Assembly: GCF_003999975.1 (NCBI RefSeq)
Contig: NZ_RJAC01000008.1
Coordinates: 186,001-250,000, forward strand
DNA length: 64,000 nt
Source of the DNA: Actinoplanes solisilvae
GTDB lineage: Bacteria > Actinomycetota > Actinomycetes > Mycobacteriales > Micromonosporaceae
Reading direction: 5' to 3'
Of the stretch, positions 1-8,319 are shown one piece after another (position 1 is the stretch's first letter; each line of letters opens with the position of its first letter). Made by a program: the position numbers and the translations under genes. Below the pieces are notes generated by a model. The model was not told the origin of the DNA. It was given only the letters and a program-made list of their open reading frames with translations, and made no database searches.

Positions 1-23
1 ATCTCGGGCCTCGCTCGAAGGAT

Positions 24-1988
24 CTACCAGATGCGGGTGGTGGACTGGCCCGACGCCAGGGTGGTCAGCGGGCCGGCCGGGAAGTCGCCCGAAAGCTTCG
101 GGGTGCCGACCAGGTCGGCCGCCATCACGGCCGGGGTGCCGTCGCGCTCCTCGAACTCGGCGTCGGCGAAACGGACCCGTTCGAGGTCTCGGCCCGAGAC
201 CGGGCCCAGGCGCACCGAGTCGAACTCGGCGGGCAGGTCGGTGACCAGGTGGACGGTGTCGCCCTCGTCAGTCACGGCGACCATCCCGGACGGCACGACC
301 AGCGGGTCGACCTCGCCGTCGAACGGGCGGGCGCCCGCCGCGAAGACGTTCGCCCTCGTCCAGACGGCCTGCTCGACGGTCAGGTAGCGCTGGTGGTCGC
401 CTGGGGGCTGCGCCTCGATGCGCGAACGATAGTCGTCGAACGAAACCGGGTAGCCGTCGTACGAAGACGTGCCGGTCAGCGCCGGAGCTTTGCCCTCCGC
501 TTCAGGACCGTACGCGGAAACGGGGTCTCCGCCGACGAAAAGGTTGCCGATCCATCGGTCGTCGCCGGCGCGGATGTACGCGTAACCGGCGACCTGCGTG
601 CTGTGCGGACGGTGGTAGGGCGTGGCCCGGTCCATCACGGCTTCGACGCGGACGGTACCGGCGATGAGGTTGTTGACGAACGCGCCGCCCTGGCTGAACA
701 GCTCGATCGCCGCGGGGGAGGCGAAAACGTTGTGCTCGACCAGATAGGGGCCGTGGCTGACCTCGATGAAGATGTCGCGGCTGTTGTTGTAGAGCACGTT
801 GCGGCTGATCCGCGTGCCCTGCGTCTCCCAGTCGAGCCAGACGCCGAGCGAGCAGTCGTGGATGCGGTTGTGGCGGATCTCGACGTCGATCGCCGCGTGG
901 AGTTTGATGCCGCCGATCTCGTACCCGTAGAACTCGCGCTTCAACGCGATGTTGTAGATGTGGTTGTCCTCGATGGTCGAGAAGACGCAGCCGAGGTGAC
1001 CCACGATGCCGTTCTGCCCGCAGTCGTAAATCGTGTTGCGGCGGATGACGTGGGAACCGATGTGCTCCTTGTCCCAGCCGATCTGCCGCGCCGAGAAAAC
1101 AGATTCGAGCTGGTATTGGTAGCCGGGTTTGTCGCCGCGTTCGGTGGCGTAGTTGTGGCCGGTCGACGCCTCCTTGCCGATCGAGATCGCCGAGCACTTC
1201 GCGTCGTGGATGACGTTGTCCTCGATGATCCAGCCCTTGGACCAGTTCGGCCCGATGAGTCCGGGCTGGTCGGCGGTCGGCGGCGTCCACGGGCAGGCGG
1301 CCTGGGCGAGCTCGAATCCGCGCACGGTGATGTAGTCGAGATGCGGAACGACGGGGTAGAAGACCGACCGGCGTACGTTGATCTCGACCAGCGCGACGTT
1401 CGGGTCGGCGTCGTGGAAATTGGCCCAGATGGTCGTGGATTCCTCGCCGACTTCGGCGAACCAGACATAGCGCGTCTGCGACGAATTACGGATCGGCGTG
1501 ACGGTTCTGGTCCAATTGTCGACGACCTCGGTGCGCAGCGGCGGCTCGTCGAGCTCGGCGCGCGACCCGGCCTCGTAGAAACTGACCCCGTCGAGGTAGA
1601 CATCGCCCAGGTGTTTGCGCGGCGCGTCCTTGCCGTAGACCACCCAATCACCCCCAACCTCTTCCGCGTACGGGTTGAAGTCGCCGAAAACTACGTTGGG
1701 GATCGATGCCTTCCAGACTGTGCCGCCGTCGTTCTCCCAGCCGGTGACACGCTCGGAGCCCTTGATGACGACGTGCTCGCCCTCGGCGGCCTGATAGGTG
1801 ATGCGGCGGGTGTCGCTGAGGCCGCCGCGGCGGGGCTTGACCCACTCGCGGTACTCCCCCGCGTGCACGACCACGGTGTCGCCGGCCGCGGCCTGGGCGG
1901 CGGCGCGATTGATCGTACGGAAGGGCTGGTCAGCGGAGCCGGGGGCGGCGTCGGAGCCGGTGGTCGCCACGTGGAACACAGACGTCAT
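24..1988 (-). CDS. Right-handed parallel beta-helix protein, candidate carbohydrate-active enzyme
   Basis: The 654-aa protein opens with the pattern typical of pectate-lyase-like / DUF1565 beta-helix proteins (GSDAAPGSADQPFRTI near residue 12, then GDTVVVHAGEY near 37). Its middle third (about 230-440) repeats coil-like units such as NVIHD, NTIYDCGQNG, NRIHD and NVLYNN, as expected for stacked beta-helix turns with Asn ladders. There is no signal peptide or membrane segment, so it is probably cytoplasmic. AGAAAGG precedes the ATG by 9 nt. It lies 57 bp downstream of a LacI-family gene on the same strand with two palindromes between them, which suggests sugar-controlled expression and a role in handling a glycan or oligosaccharide. 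The fold is well supported; reaction and substrate cannot be read from the sequence. Confidence 0.8.
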   Translation of the reverse strand: MTSVFHVATTGSDAAPGSADQPFRTINRAAAQAAAGDTVVVHAGEYREWVKPRRGGLSDTRRITYQAAEGEHVVIKGSERVTGWENDGGTVWKASIPNVVFGDFNPYAEEVGGDWVVYGKDAPRKHLGDVYLDGVSFYEAGSRAELDEPPLRTEVVDNWTRTVTPIRNSSQTRYVWFAEVGEESTTIWANFHDADPNVALVEINVRRSVFYPVVPHLDYITVRGFELAQAACPWTPPTADQPGLIGPNWSKGWIIEDNVIHDAKCSAISIGKEASTGHNYATERGDKPGYQYQLESVFSARQIGWDKEHIGSHVIRRNTIYDCGQNGIVGHLGCVFSTIEDNHIYNIALKREFYGYEIGGIKLHAAIDVEIRHNRIHDCSLGVWLDWETQGTRISRNVLYNNSRDIFIEVSHGPYLVEHNVFASPAAIELFSQGGAFVNNLIAGTVRVEAVMDRATPYHRPHSTQVAGYAYIRAGDDRWIGNLFVGGDPVSAYGPEAEGKAPALTGTSSYDGYPVSFDDYRSRIEAQPPGDHQRYLTVEQAVWTRANVFAAGARPFDGEVDPLVVPSGMVAVTDEGDTVHLVTDLPAEFDSVRLGPVSGRDLERVRFADAEFEERDGTPAVMAADLVGTPKLSGDFPAGPLTTLASGQSTTRIW

Positions 1989-2022
1989 GGGGCGAAGCCT
2001 TTCTGTGTCGAGCTGGCGTCAA

Positions 2023-2034
2023 CGTAAAATTACG
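2023..2034. promoter_or_regulatory. Palindrome CGTAA-AA-TTACG, candidate LacI operator
   Basis: A 5-2-5 inverted repeat lies 35 bp upstream of the beta-helix gene start, between it and the lacI-type gene. On the minus strand it reads CGTAATTTTACG and sits where a promoter core would be. LacI-family sites in actinobacteria are commonly short palindromes of this size. Binding is inferred. Confidence 0.5.
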
Positions 2035-2045
2035 AAAAGCCGCTG

Positions 2046-3116
2046 TCAAGAGCTCGAAATGTTTCGAGCCGGTGGGACGGGCGGCCGGGTCGCCGCCGAC
2101 GCAGTGGACGGAGCTGCCGTGGACTTGCGGATGATCAAATCGGTGGCCAGCTCGATCCGCGGGGAACCGAGCGTCTCCCCCGCGACCAGTCGTAGCAGCC
2201 GGCGCACCGCGACGCGGCCCATCTCGGCGAACGGCTGACGAACAGTGGTCAGCGGCGGCGCCGACGACTGCGCGGCGTTGATGTCGTCGAACCCGACCAC
2301 GCTGACGTCCTCGGGAACGCGCAGCCCCAGCGTGCGGGCCGCCTCGATCGCGCCGAGCGCCTGCGAGTCGTTCGAGGCGAAGAGGGCCGTCGGCCGGGGT
2401 TCGCGCCCGAGCAGTCGCAGCGCGGCCGTGAACCCGGTGTCGAACGAGAACGGGCCCGCCGTCATCAACGAAGGGTCGACGGTCAGGCCGGCCTGCGACA
2501 ACGCCGCGTGATAACCGTGCAGGCGGGCGATCGCGACCATCGCCCCCGGCGGCCCCTCGATGAACCCGATGCGGCGATGCCCCAGCTCGAGCAGGTGCTG
2601 GGTGGCCGCCATGCCGCCGTTGAAATTGGTCGCCCCGACGCTGGGCACCTCGGGGTCGGGCAGGTTGATCGGATCGATCGTGACAAGAGGAATCTGCTGC
2701 TCAGCGAAGTGCCGCCACTGCTGCGGATTGATCGTCGACGTAACGAGGATCAGCCCTTCACGGCGCGCCGACGCCAGCCGCCGCGCCCAGGCCGCCCCGA
2801 GCGGGTCCCGAGGCACCGTGCCGACGACAACGTCAACGTCCTCGGCCGCCGCCGCTTCGAGCGCCCCGTGCAAGATGTCGAGGTTGTTGGGCGTCCGCAT
2901 GGCATCAAAGACCAGGTCGACTGTGCGTGCCACAGGCTGCGCCCCGCCCAGCCCCCGAGCGACATACCCATGCCGATTGAGCAGCGTCTCGATGCGGGCC
3001 CGGGTGTCGGCGGCAACATCGGTACGCCCGTTGACGACCTTCGACACGGTCGGCACCGAAACGCCGGCCTCCCGGGCAACAGCAGCCAGCGTCGCCCGCT
3101 GCGACTCACGAACCAT
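2046..3116 (-). CDS. LacI-family transcriptional regulator
   Basis: A protein of about 356 aa from the ATG at 3116. It starts with a classic LacI helix-turn-helix and hinge (residues 6-52: LAAVAREAGVSVPTVSKVVN), followed by a periplasmic-binding-protein-like effector domain (VDLVFDAM, VSVVGFDDI, LTTVRQPFAEMG) that normally binds a sugar. The frame stays open 26 codons further upstream, but that stretch does not resemble the family, so the start at 3116 is preferred. The gene ends 57 bp before the beta-helix gene and probably controls it, and itself, through the palindromes at 2023-2034 and 2052-2069. The effector is unknown. Confidence 0.9.
   Translation of the reverse strand: MVRESQRATLAAVAREAGVSVPTVSKVVNGRTDVAADTRARIETLLNRHGYVARGLGGAQPVARTVDLVFDAMRTPNNLDILHGALEAAAAEDVDVVVGTVPRDPLGAAWARRLASARREGLILVTSTINPQQWRHFAEQQIPLVTIDPINLPDPEVPSVGATNFNGGMAATQHLLELGHRRIGFIEGPPGAMVAIARLHGYHAALSQAGLTVDPSLMTAGPFSFDTGFTAALRLLGREPRPTALFASNDSQALGAIEAARTLGLRVPEDVSVVGFDDINAAQSSAPPLTTVRQPFAEMGRVAVRRLLRLVAGETLGSPRIELATDLIIRKSTAAPSTASAATRPPVPPARNISSS
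2052..2069. promoter_or_regulatory. Perfect 18-bp palindrome GCTCGAAA-TG-TTTCGAGC, candidate LacI operator
   Basis: Two perfect 8-nt arms are separated by 2 nt. The site overlaps the last codons of the LacI-family gene and lies 64 bp upstream of the beta-helix start. Its length and central symmetry match LacI/GalR operators, so it is a good candidate for local repression of the downstream gene. No binding evidence exists. Confidence 0.55.
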
Positions 3117-3271
3117 CCCTGCATGGTCGCCCCCGAAACCCCGGATCGCAAACTTTCGGCCAGAGCGAGAAGGCTGCTGGGAGCCGGAGCGCAAGGAAAG
3201 AGCGGGAGGACGCGGGGACGCAAGACCGACCTGCCGCCTGCAATGAGAACAGCAGGAGGCGCCGCGAACGA

Positions 3272-4605
3272 TTAACTCAACAGGTCCACGGCCGCGGATG
3301 CGTGGCTTCCCCGCAAGTTCTCCAATCGGAGGCTTGCTCGTGCGGCAAGCTCCAACGGGCCGACGCCTTCGTCGAGGGCCACATCCACGATGCGATCGAC
3401 GCCTGCCGCAACAAGAGGTGCGGCGCGAGCTAATGTTGACCGGAGCGCTACAGCGTCAGTGCCGCCTGCGTGAGCCAGCGCGTTGCGTTGGCGATAAAGG
3501 GCGCTGAAGGTCATCTCCAGGCATCGCGTCGCGCCTACCACGAACGCGTACGGATCTTCGGCCAGGCCACGCATCCGGCCCAGCCCGTTACGGTCCTCCA
3601 CACGAGGAAGCGTTAGAGAGTCTCCGGCAGAGATGGCGGTGATAGCTATACGCGCACGCTCCTTATTGGTCCCCGCAGAACGAATATCAGTTGAAAGCTG
3701 GTCGGCTGCGGCTCGTTGATGCGCCCATGCCAGGCTTGTCATCTCTGCCCGCACCAGTGCACACCCGACAATAAGTGAGATGCGTTCCGCCGCTGTATGC
3801 TTTCCCTGATCTCCAGGGCTGCGGCGTAGATGTCCCGCGCCGTGACAGCGAGAACAAGAGCTCCGTGCTGACGCGTGGGAGAGGCGCCCGGAATATTTTC
3901 TGCACGCCAATGCCGCGCCTGGACGGCGGTAAGCCAGCCAGCCGGTATAGGCCGCGGCAGCACTACTTCAGCCGCGAGAGGTATCAGAATCTCGATGGGA
4001 GCCACAGGTTGCGACATGCGAGCGGCTAGAACCTCCAGAAGGTCAGCCAGTCGATATATTGTCGTGTCGTGTTTCACGTGGTAGGTCAACCAGCGATGCA
4101 CAAACTTCTCGCTGCAACCTTCATCCAGCAGATAGGCAACTAATAGCCGAGCGGTTGCCTCTGCCGAAGGCATCGACTGCCCACCAGGCCCTCGAAGCTC
4201 ATTCGCCCAATTGATCAGATAGCTTTCCCGTATCGCTTGGGTGTATTGATCAAGAAGGCACCAACTACGGCCTGGCCTGACAATCGAGGCCGACTTTGCG
4301 GGTAGAACCCTCCCCACTGCGGATCGCCGTGCGGGCGGCCCGCAGCCTGGATCGGTCATTGCACGGCTGCGCAATTGGGCAAGAAGCGTGTCGCGCGCAT
4401 GATCACTAGCCGACATGGCAGGATCGCCGGCTTCAAGAAGCTCCTGCGCAATCAAAGCCGTCCCTGGTTGCCAGAGCCGCCGCCACCAGGGCGTGGCAGG
4501 ATGACACATCTCGAGCATGCGCTGTACGACGTGTTCGTCGAACGCTCCGGTGATAGCCACCGTGCTACGGTAGTGACACAAACGGGAGTTCAGTCGGCTG
4601 GCCAC
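3272..4605 (-). pseudogene. Frame-broken gene with a HEPN-like motif (possible abortive-infection type protein)
   Basis: Two overlapping minus-strand frames look like one gene. The first runs from the GTG at 4605 and reads sensibly to about 3805 (MLEMCHPATPWWRRLW, then EKFVHRWLTYHV). The second takes over in the -1 frame near 3800 (KHTAAERISLIVGCALVRAE) and runs to 3272. Together they would give about 445 aa. The second part holds LYRQRNALAHAGG, an R-x4-H motif like those of HEPN/Apea domains in RNA-cleaving defence and abortive-infection proteins. I do not recognise the N-terminal family. Base composition is visibly lower in GC than the neighbours, suggesting transfer. A true frameshift mutation, a sequencing error, or two separate small genes are all possible; no usable slippery site is visible. 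Confidence 0.45.
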
Positions 4606-4813
4606 AGGTCCAGACCCTCTGGCTCCCGTTGTCCTTTGGGGCTGGGCCCCGAGCAGCGGTGGCGGCTCTACCAGGAGCGTTGGCCCCGTCGGCGCGTGGC
4701 GAAGCCCAAACAGCCGGCCTTATGTCTCAGCTGGTCCGTCACGCCAAAGACAAAAGCCGACACAAAATCTGGTAAATAGCTTCGCTGTGCGGTTCAGGTC
4801 AACGGGCGAGAAA
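4606..4813. other. Intergenic region, lower GC
   Basis: A 208-bp gap between the HEPN-like gene and the MurG homologue. It holds a short GGGGC-TGG-GCCCC hairpin near 4636-4650 without a T-run, and an AT-richer stretch at 4740-4790. No gene is visible. Confidence 0.5.
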
Positions 4814-5989
4814 TCAGCGTGCGGTGATGGCCAGGATCTCCGACACGACGCGGTCGGCGGCGTCGGGGCGGCCGTGGGCGGTGGCGGCTCGGGCCATGGT
4901 GGCTCGGCGGTTGGGGTCGGCCAGGAGCATGCCTACCGAGTCGCGCAGGGCTTCGGGGGTGGCTGACTCGTTGTCGAGCATCATGGCCGCGCCGGCCTCG
5001 GACAGGTGGCGGGCCGTGATGCGCTGCTCGCCGCCGGCCGAGTACGGGTAGGGGATCAGCACCATGGCCTTGCCCAGCGCCGTCAGCTCGGCGACCGTGC
5101 CCGCGCCGCTGCGGGCGACCACCACGTCGGCCGCCGCGAGCAGGTCGGGCATCTCGTCGTGGATGAAGTCGACGACCCGGAAGCGGTGCGCCAGCTGCGG
5201 GTGCAGGTTCGCCGCGACCTGGCTCATCTCGGCGTGGCCGTGGCTGCCGCACTGGTGCACGATCTGGCAGTACGGCAGCAGGTCGTTGAGGGCGCCCGTC
5301 ACCATGCGGTTGATCTGCTGCGCGCCGGTCGCACCCCCGGTGACCAGCACCAACGGCAGGTTCGGGTCGAGACCGTACGCCGCCAGGCCCTTGGCGCGGT
5401 CGCCGGTGAGCACGGCCGGCCGGATCGGGTTGCCGGTGACCACGGCGCGAGAGCGCGCGCGGGCGGGCAGGTGGTTGAGCGACGCCTCGTGGCTGAGCAG
5501 GATGCGGGTCGCCACCCGGGCGAGGATCCGGTTGGCCAGGCCGATGCTGAGGGTCTGTTCGTGCAGCAGGTAGGGCACGCGGAAGAGCCACGCGGCCAGC
5601 CCGATCGGCACTGACACATAACCGCCCGTGCTCAGCGCCACCGCGGGCTTCGTGCGCGCGACGGTCAGCGCCGCCTGCAGCACCCCGAGCGGGATGCGGA
5701 ACGCGTCGACCAGGTTGCGCAGCAGATCGCGAGGGTTCGTCGAGCGCCGCAGCTTGCCGGTGATCAGCGCCTTGAACGGAATGCCGTTGCGCACCGCGAT
5801 CTGCGCTTCGAGACCGTCGGCCACGCCGACCCAGAGCAGCTCGGGTTCGGTGCCCGTCTCGCGCAGCCGCGCCTGCAGGGTGGTGACCGTGGTCAGGGCC
5901 GGGTAGGTGTGCCCGCCCGTGCCGCCGCCCGTGACGATCATGCGGAGCTTGTGCAGACGGTTCGCGCTATAGAGGGACATACCAGCCAT
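4814..5989 (-). CDS. murG: MurG-like UDP-GlcNAc:undecaprenyl-PP-MurNAc glycosyltransferase, stand-alone copy
   Basis: The 391-aa protein has the MurG hallmarks: the glycine-rich loop VTGGGTGGHTYPAL (about 19-32), a second glycine-rich stretch VTGGATGAQQINRM (about 216) and the sugar-nucleotide-binding SGAGTVAELTALGKAMVLIP (about 293). The family transfers GlcNAc to lipid I to make lipid II on the cytoplasmic face of the membrane. It is not in a dcw division cluster here: its neighbours are a broken defence-like gene and cydB. It may therefore be a paralogue acting on another lipid-linked acceptor. Possible starts are the ATGs at 5989, 5980 (MSLYSAN) and 5941 (MIVTGG); the longest is given. 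Confidence 0.85.
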   Translation of the reverse strand: MAGMSLYSANRLHKLRMIVTGGGTGGHTYPALTTVTTLQARLRETGTEPELLWVGVADGLEAQIAVRNGIPFKALITGKLRRSTNPRDLLRNLVDAFRIPLGVLQAALTVARTKPAVALSTGGYVSVPIGLAAWLFRVPYLLHEQTLSIGLANRILARVATRILLSHEASLNHLPARARSRAVVTGNPIRPAVLTGDRAKGLAAYGLDPNLPLVLVTGGATGAQQINRMVTGALNDLLPYCQIVHQCGSHGHAEMSQVAANLHPQLAHRFRVVDFIHDEMPDLLAAADVVVARSGAGTVAELTALGKAMVLIPYPYSAGGEQRITARHLSEAGAAMMLDNESATPEALRDSVGMLLADPNRRATMARAATAHGRPDAADRVVSEILAITAR

Positions 5990-6019
5990 TCCGAGGGGGG
6001 TCTATCGGTGCCCGGGAGT

Positions 6020-6964
6020 CTAATCAGTCGCCGACGGGTCGACGAGCCGACGGCGGGCCTGAAGGCTGAAGAGCAGCACGAACGACGGCGTGACGAGCAC
6101 CACTGCCACGGCGCCGACGACCAGCAGCCCGACCAGCGTCGACTGCGGGGCGGCGGCCTCCGAAACGGTGATCGCGGCCGACGGGACCAGCAGCGGATGC
6201 TGCGCGACGCCCCACGCCCACACGACAGCGGCGACGCCCACCCAGGCGAGCGGCCGCGCCAACCGCGTACGCCCGGTGGCCAGCCGGACGAGAACCGCCG
6301 ACCCGCACAGCGCGGCCAGCACGGTCAGCGGCAGGGCGGCCCCGAGCAGCCGTCCGGCCAGTCGCGCGTCCGTGCGGGAGAGCAGCACCAGGCAGACGAC
6401 CGACACCGCACCGGTGACCGCCGCGGCCCAGACGGCCCGCCGGGCGAACCGCGCGGCCAGGGCGGGCAGGTCCCGGATCTCGGCCTCCCGCACCAGGTAG
6501 GTCGCCGCCAGGTAGGCGCCCGCCGCCACGAACAGCACGCCGAACGCCGGCGGCGACGCCCCCACCACGCCGCCGATCACCCAGCCCATGAAGAACGGCG
6601 TGAGGATCGACGACGCCGCGAACAGCCCCGAGAGCAGCGCCCGCTCCCCCACCACGGCCTGGAAGGCGAAGGCCACCCCGCGGGCCACGATGCCGAGCAG
6701 CGCGAGCCACAGGGCCGGCGCCTCGCTGGTCCAGACGTGCGCCGACGCGGCCGGGAATCCGGTGAAGAACAGGACGAGGCCGAAGACCAGCCACACGTGG
6801 TTCGACTCCCAGACCGGGGTGACCGACTCGTCGATCAGTTTGCGGGAGGCGGGGTCGCGGGCGCTGAGCAGGTTCCAGAAGCCCGCCCCGAAGTCAGCGC
6901 CGCCGAACGTGACGTAGAGGGTCGCGGTCACCAACAGGGCGCCGTAGACCAGGGTCACCGCCAT
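6020..6964 (-). CDS. cydB: Cytochrome bd ubiquinol oxidase subunit II
   Basis: A 314-aa polytopic protein that includes FGGADFGAGFWNLL, VWESNHVWLVFGLVLFFTGF and FFMGWVIGGVV, the conserved CydB segments. It pairs with CydA in the quinol-oxidising, O2-reducing complex of the cytoplasmic membrane. Its ATG at 6964 lies inside the end of cydA (10-bp overlap ATGGCGGTGA), so translation is coupled. An open frame continues upstream of this start but is only a shadow of cydA. No cydDC genes, which normally export thiols for cytochrome bd assembly, follow in this window. Confidence 0.92.
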   Translation of the reverse strand: MAVTLVYGALLVTATLYVTFGGADFGAGFWNLLSARDPASRKLIDESVTPVWESNHVWLVFGLVLFFTGFPAASAHVWTSEAPALWLALLGIVARGVAFAFQAVVGERALLSGLFAASSILTPFFMGWVIGGVVGASPPAFGVLFVAAGAYLAATYLVREAEIRDLPALAARFARRAVWAAAVTGAVSVVCLVLLSRTDARLAGRLLGAALPLTVLAALCGSAVLVRLATGRTRLARPLAWVGVAAVVWAWGVAQHPLLVPSAAITVSEAAAPQSTLVGLLVVGAVAVVLVTPSFVLLFSLQARRRLVDPSATD

Positions 6965-8250
6965 CGGCGCGCCATCCTTCGCAACACCCAGATCGTCGCC
7001 GCGGCCAGCCCGGTGTAGCCGATGACGACGAAGGTCAGGATGCCGGTGACGTCGTCGGTGGTCGCCGCGTCGGAGGTCTTCAGGAGCCCGTAGACGACCC
7101 ACGGCTGGCGGCCCACCTCGGTGACGATCCAGCCGCACTCCATCGCCACGACCGCGGCCGGTCCCGCCGCCACGGCCGCCCACCAGAACCATTTCGTACG
7201 GGGTAACCGGCGCAGCACGACCGCCCAGAGCGGGAGCAGCACGAGGGCCGTGCCGATCAGCACCATCAGGTCGAAGCTGAGGTGCAGCAGGGTCGGCGAC
7301 GGTGGTCGCAGTTCCACGGGCACCGAGTCGAGGCCCTGCACGACGGTGTCCGGGCTGAAGCCGACCAGGATCGAGTCCAGGTCGGGGATGCGCAGGGCGC
7401 CGTAGACCTTGCCGTCCACGTAGACGCCGCCCAGGTACTCGGGCTGGTGCGGGCCGGTCGTGGTGACGTACTCCATGGCCGCGAACTTGACCGGCTGATC
7501 CTTCGCGATGGCCCGCGCGGCGACGTCGCCGACCAGGACCTGCACGGGCGCCAGCACGCCGGCGATCGCGAACGGGATGAGGAAGCCGAGCCGGTGGTAG
7601 CGGTCGCGGCGGCCGCGCAGCCAACCCGCGGCGTAGACGCTGGCCACGAGAAAGCCCGAGACCATGTACGCCGCCAGGATCATGTGCGGCACCTCGTAGC
7701 CGAACGCGCCGTTGAAGAACACGCGCCACGGATCGACCCTCGTCACCACCCCGTCGACCACGGTGAAGCCGCCGGGCTGGTTCATCCAGGCGTTCACGGC
7801 GACGACCGAGGCCGCGCCGGCGAGACCGCTGATGATCACCGGGACGCCGGTCCAGATGTGCACGCGCGGCGGGAGCCGGTTCCACCCGTACACGTAGATG
7901 GCGGTGAAGACGGCCTCGAGCAGGAAGAAGACGCCCTCGAGACCGAACGGGAGGCCGAGCACCGCGCCGTAGCGCTCCATCAGTCCCGGCCACAGCAGGC
8001 TCATCTCGAACGACAGCACGGTGCCGGTGACCGCCCCGACCGCGACCAGCACCGCGAGCACCTGCGACCAGCGGCGGGCCAGCAGCATGGCGGTCCCGTC
8101 CTGGCGGCGCAGGCCGATCGCCTCGGCCGCGACCACGATCGTGGGCAGCGCGATCCCGAGGCAGGCCAGGATGATGTGAAATCCCAGCGTGCCACCCATC
8201 AGCAGGCGCGCGGGTCCGGCGCCGCCCATGTCCACGCCGTCCAGCCTCAC
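6955..8250 (-). CDS. cydA: Cytochrome bd ubiquinol oxidase subunit I (CIO-like)
   Basis: A 431-aa polytopic protein. GGTLGFHIILACLGIALP carries the N-terminal haem-ligand histidine, which is residue 25 from the given start but 18 if the ATG at 8229 is used; the latter matches the family position (His19 in E. coli) better. Other conserved stretches are FLLEAVFTAIYVYGWNRLPP and SVVAVNAWMNQPGGF. The quinol-binding loop is short, as in cyanide-insensitive-oxidase (CIO) types. It catalyses quinol oxidation with O2 reduction to water and is useful at low oxygen. It begins 69 bp after the stop of the large LAL regulator and is the first gene of the cydAB pair. Confidence 0.92.
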   Translation of the reverse strand: MRLDGVDMGGAGPARLLMGGTLGFHIILACLGIALPTIVVAAEAIGLRRQDGTAMLLARRWSQVLAVLVAVGAVTGTVLSFEMSLLWPGLMERYGAVLGLPFGLEGVFFLLEAVFTAIYVYGWNRLPPRVHIWTGVPVIISGLAGAASVVAVNAWMNQPGGFTVVDGVVTRVDPWRVFFNGAFGYEVPHMILAAYMVSGFLVASVYAAGWLRGRRDRYHRLGFLIPFAIAGVLAPVQVLVGDVAARAIAKDQPVKFAAMEYVTTTGPHQPEYLGGVYVDGKVYGALRIPDLDSILVGFSPDTVVQGLDSVPVELRPPSPTLLHLSFDLMVLIGTALVLLPLWAVVLRRLPRTKWFWWAAVAAGPAAVVAMECGWIVTEVGRQPWVVYGLLKTSDAATTDDVTGILTFVVIGYTGLAAATIWVLRRMARRWR

Positions 8251-8319
8251 CAGCGGGAACGCGACCCGCAGGAGGAAGATCCGACACTTCGGAGCGGGAG
8301 AGAGTGGGTGGTGCTCACA

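Noticed and set aside
3790-3820. Programmed -1 frameshift joining the two HEPN-gene frames
   Set aside because: The local GGGAAAG is not in the phase a slippery heptamer needs, and no strong downstream structure was evident; a mutation is simpler.
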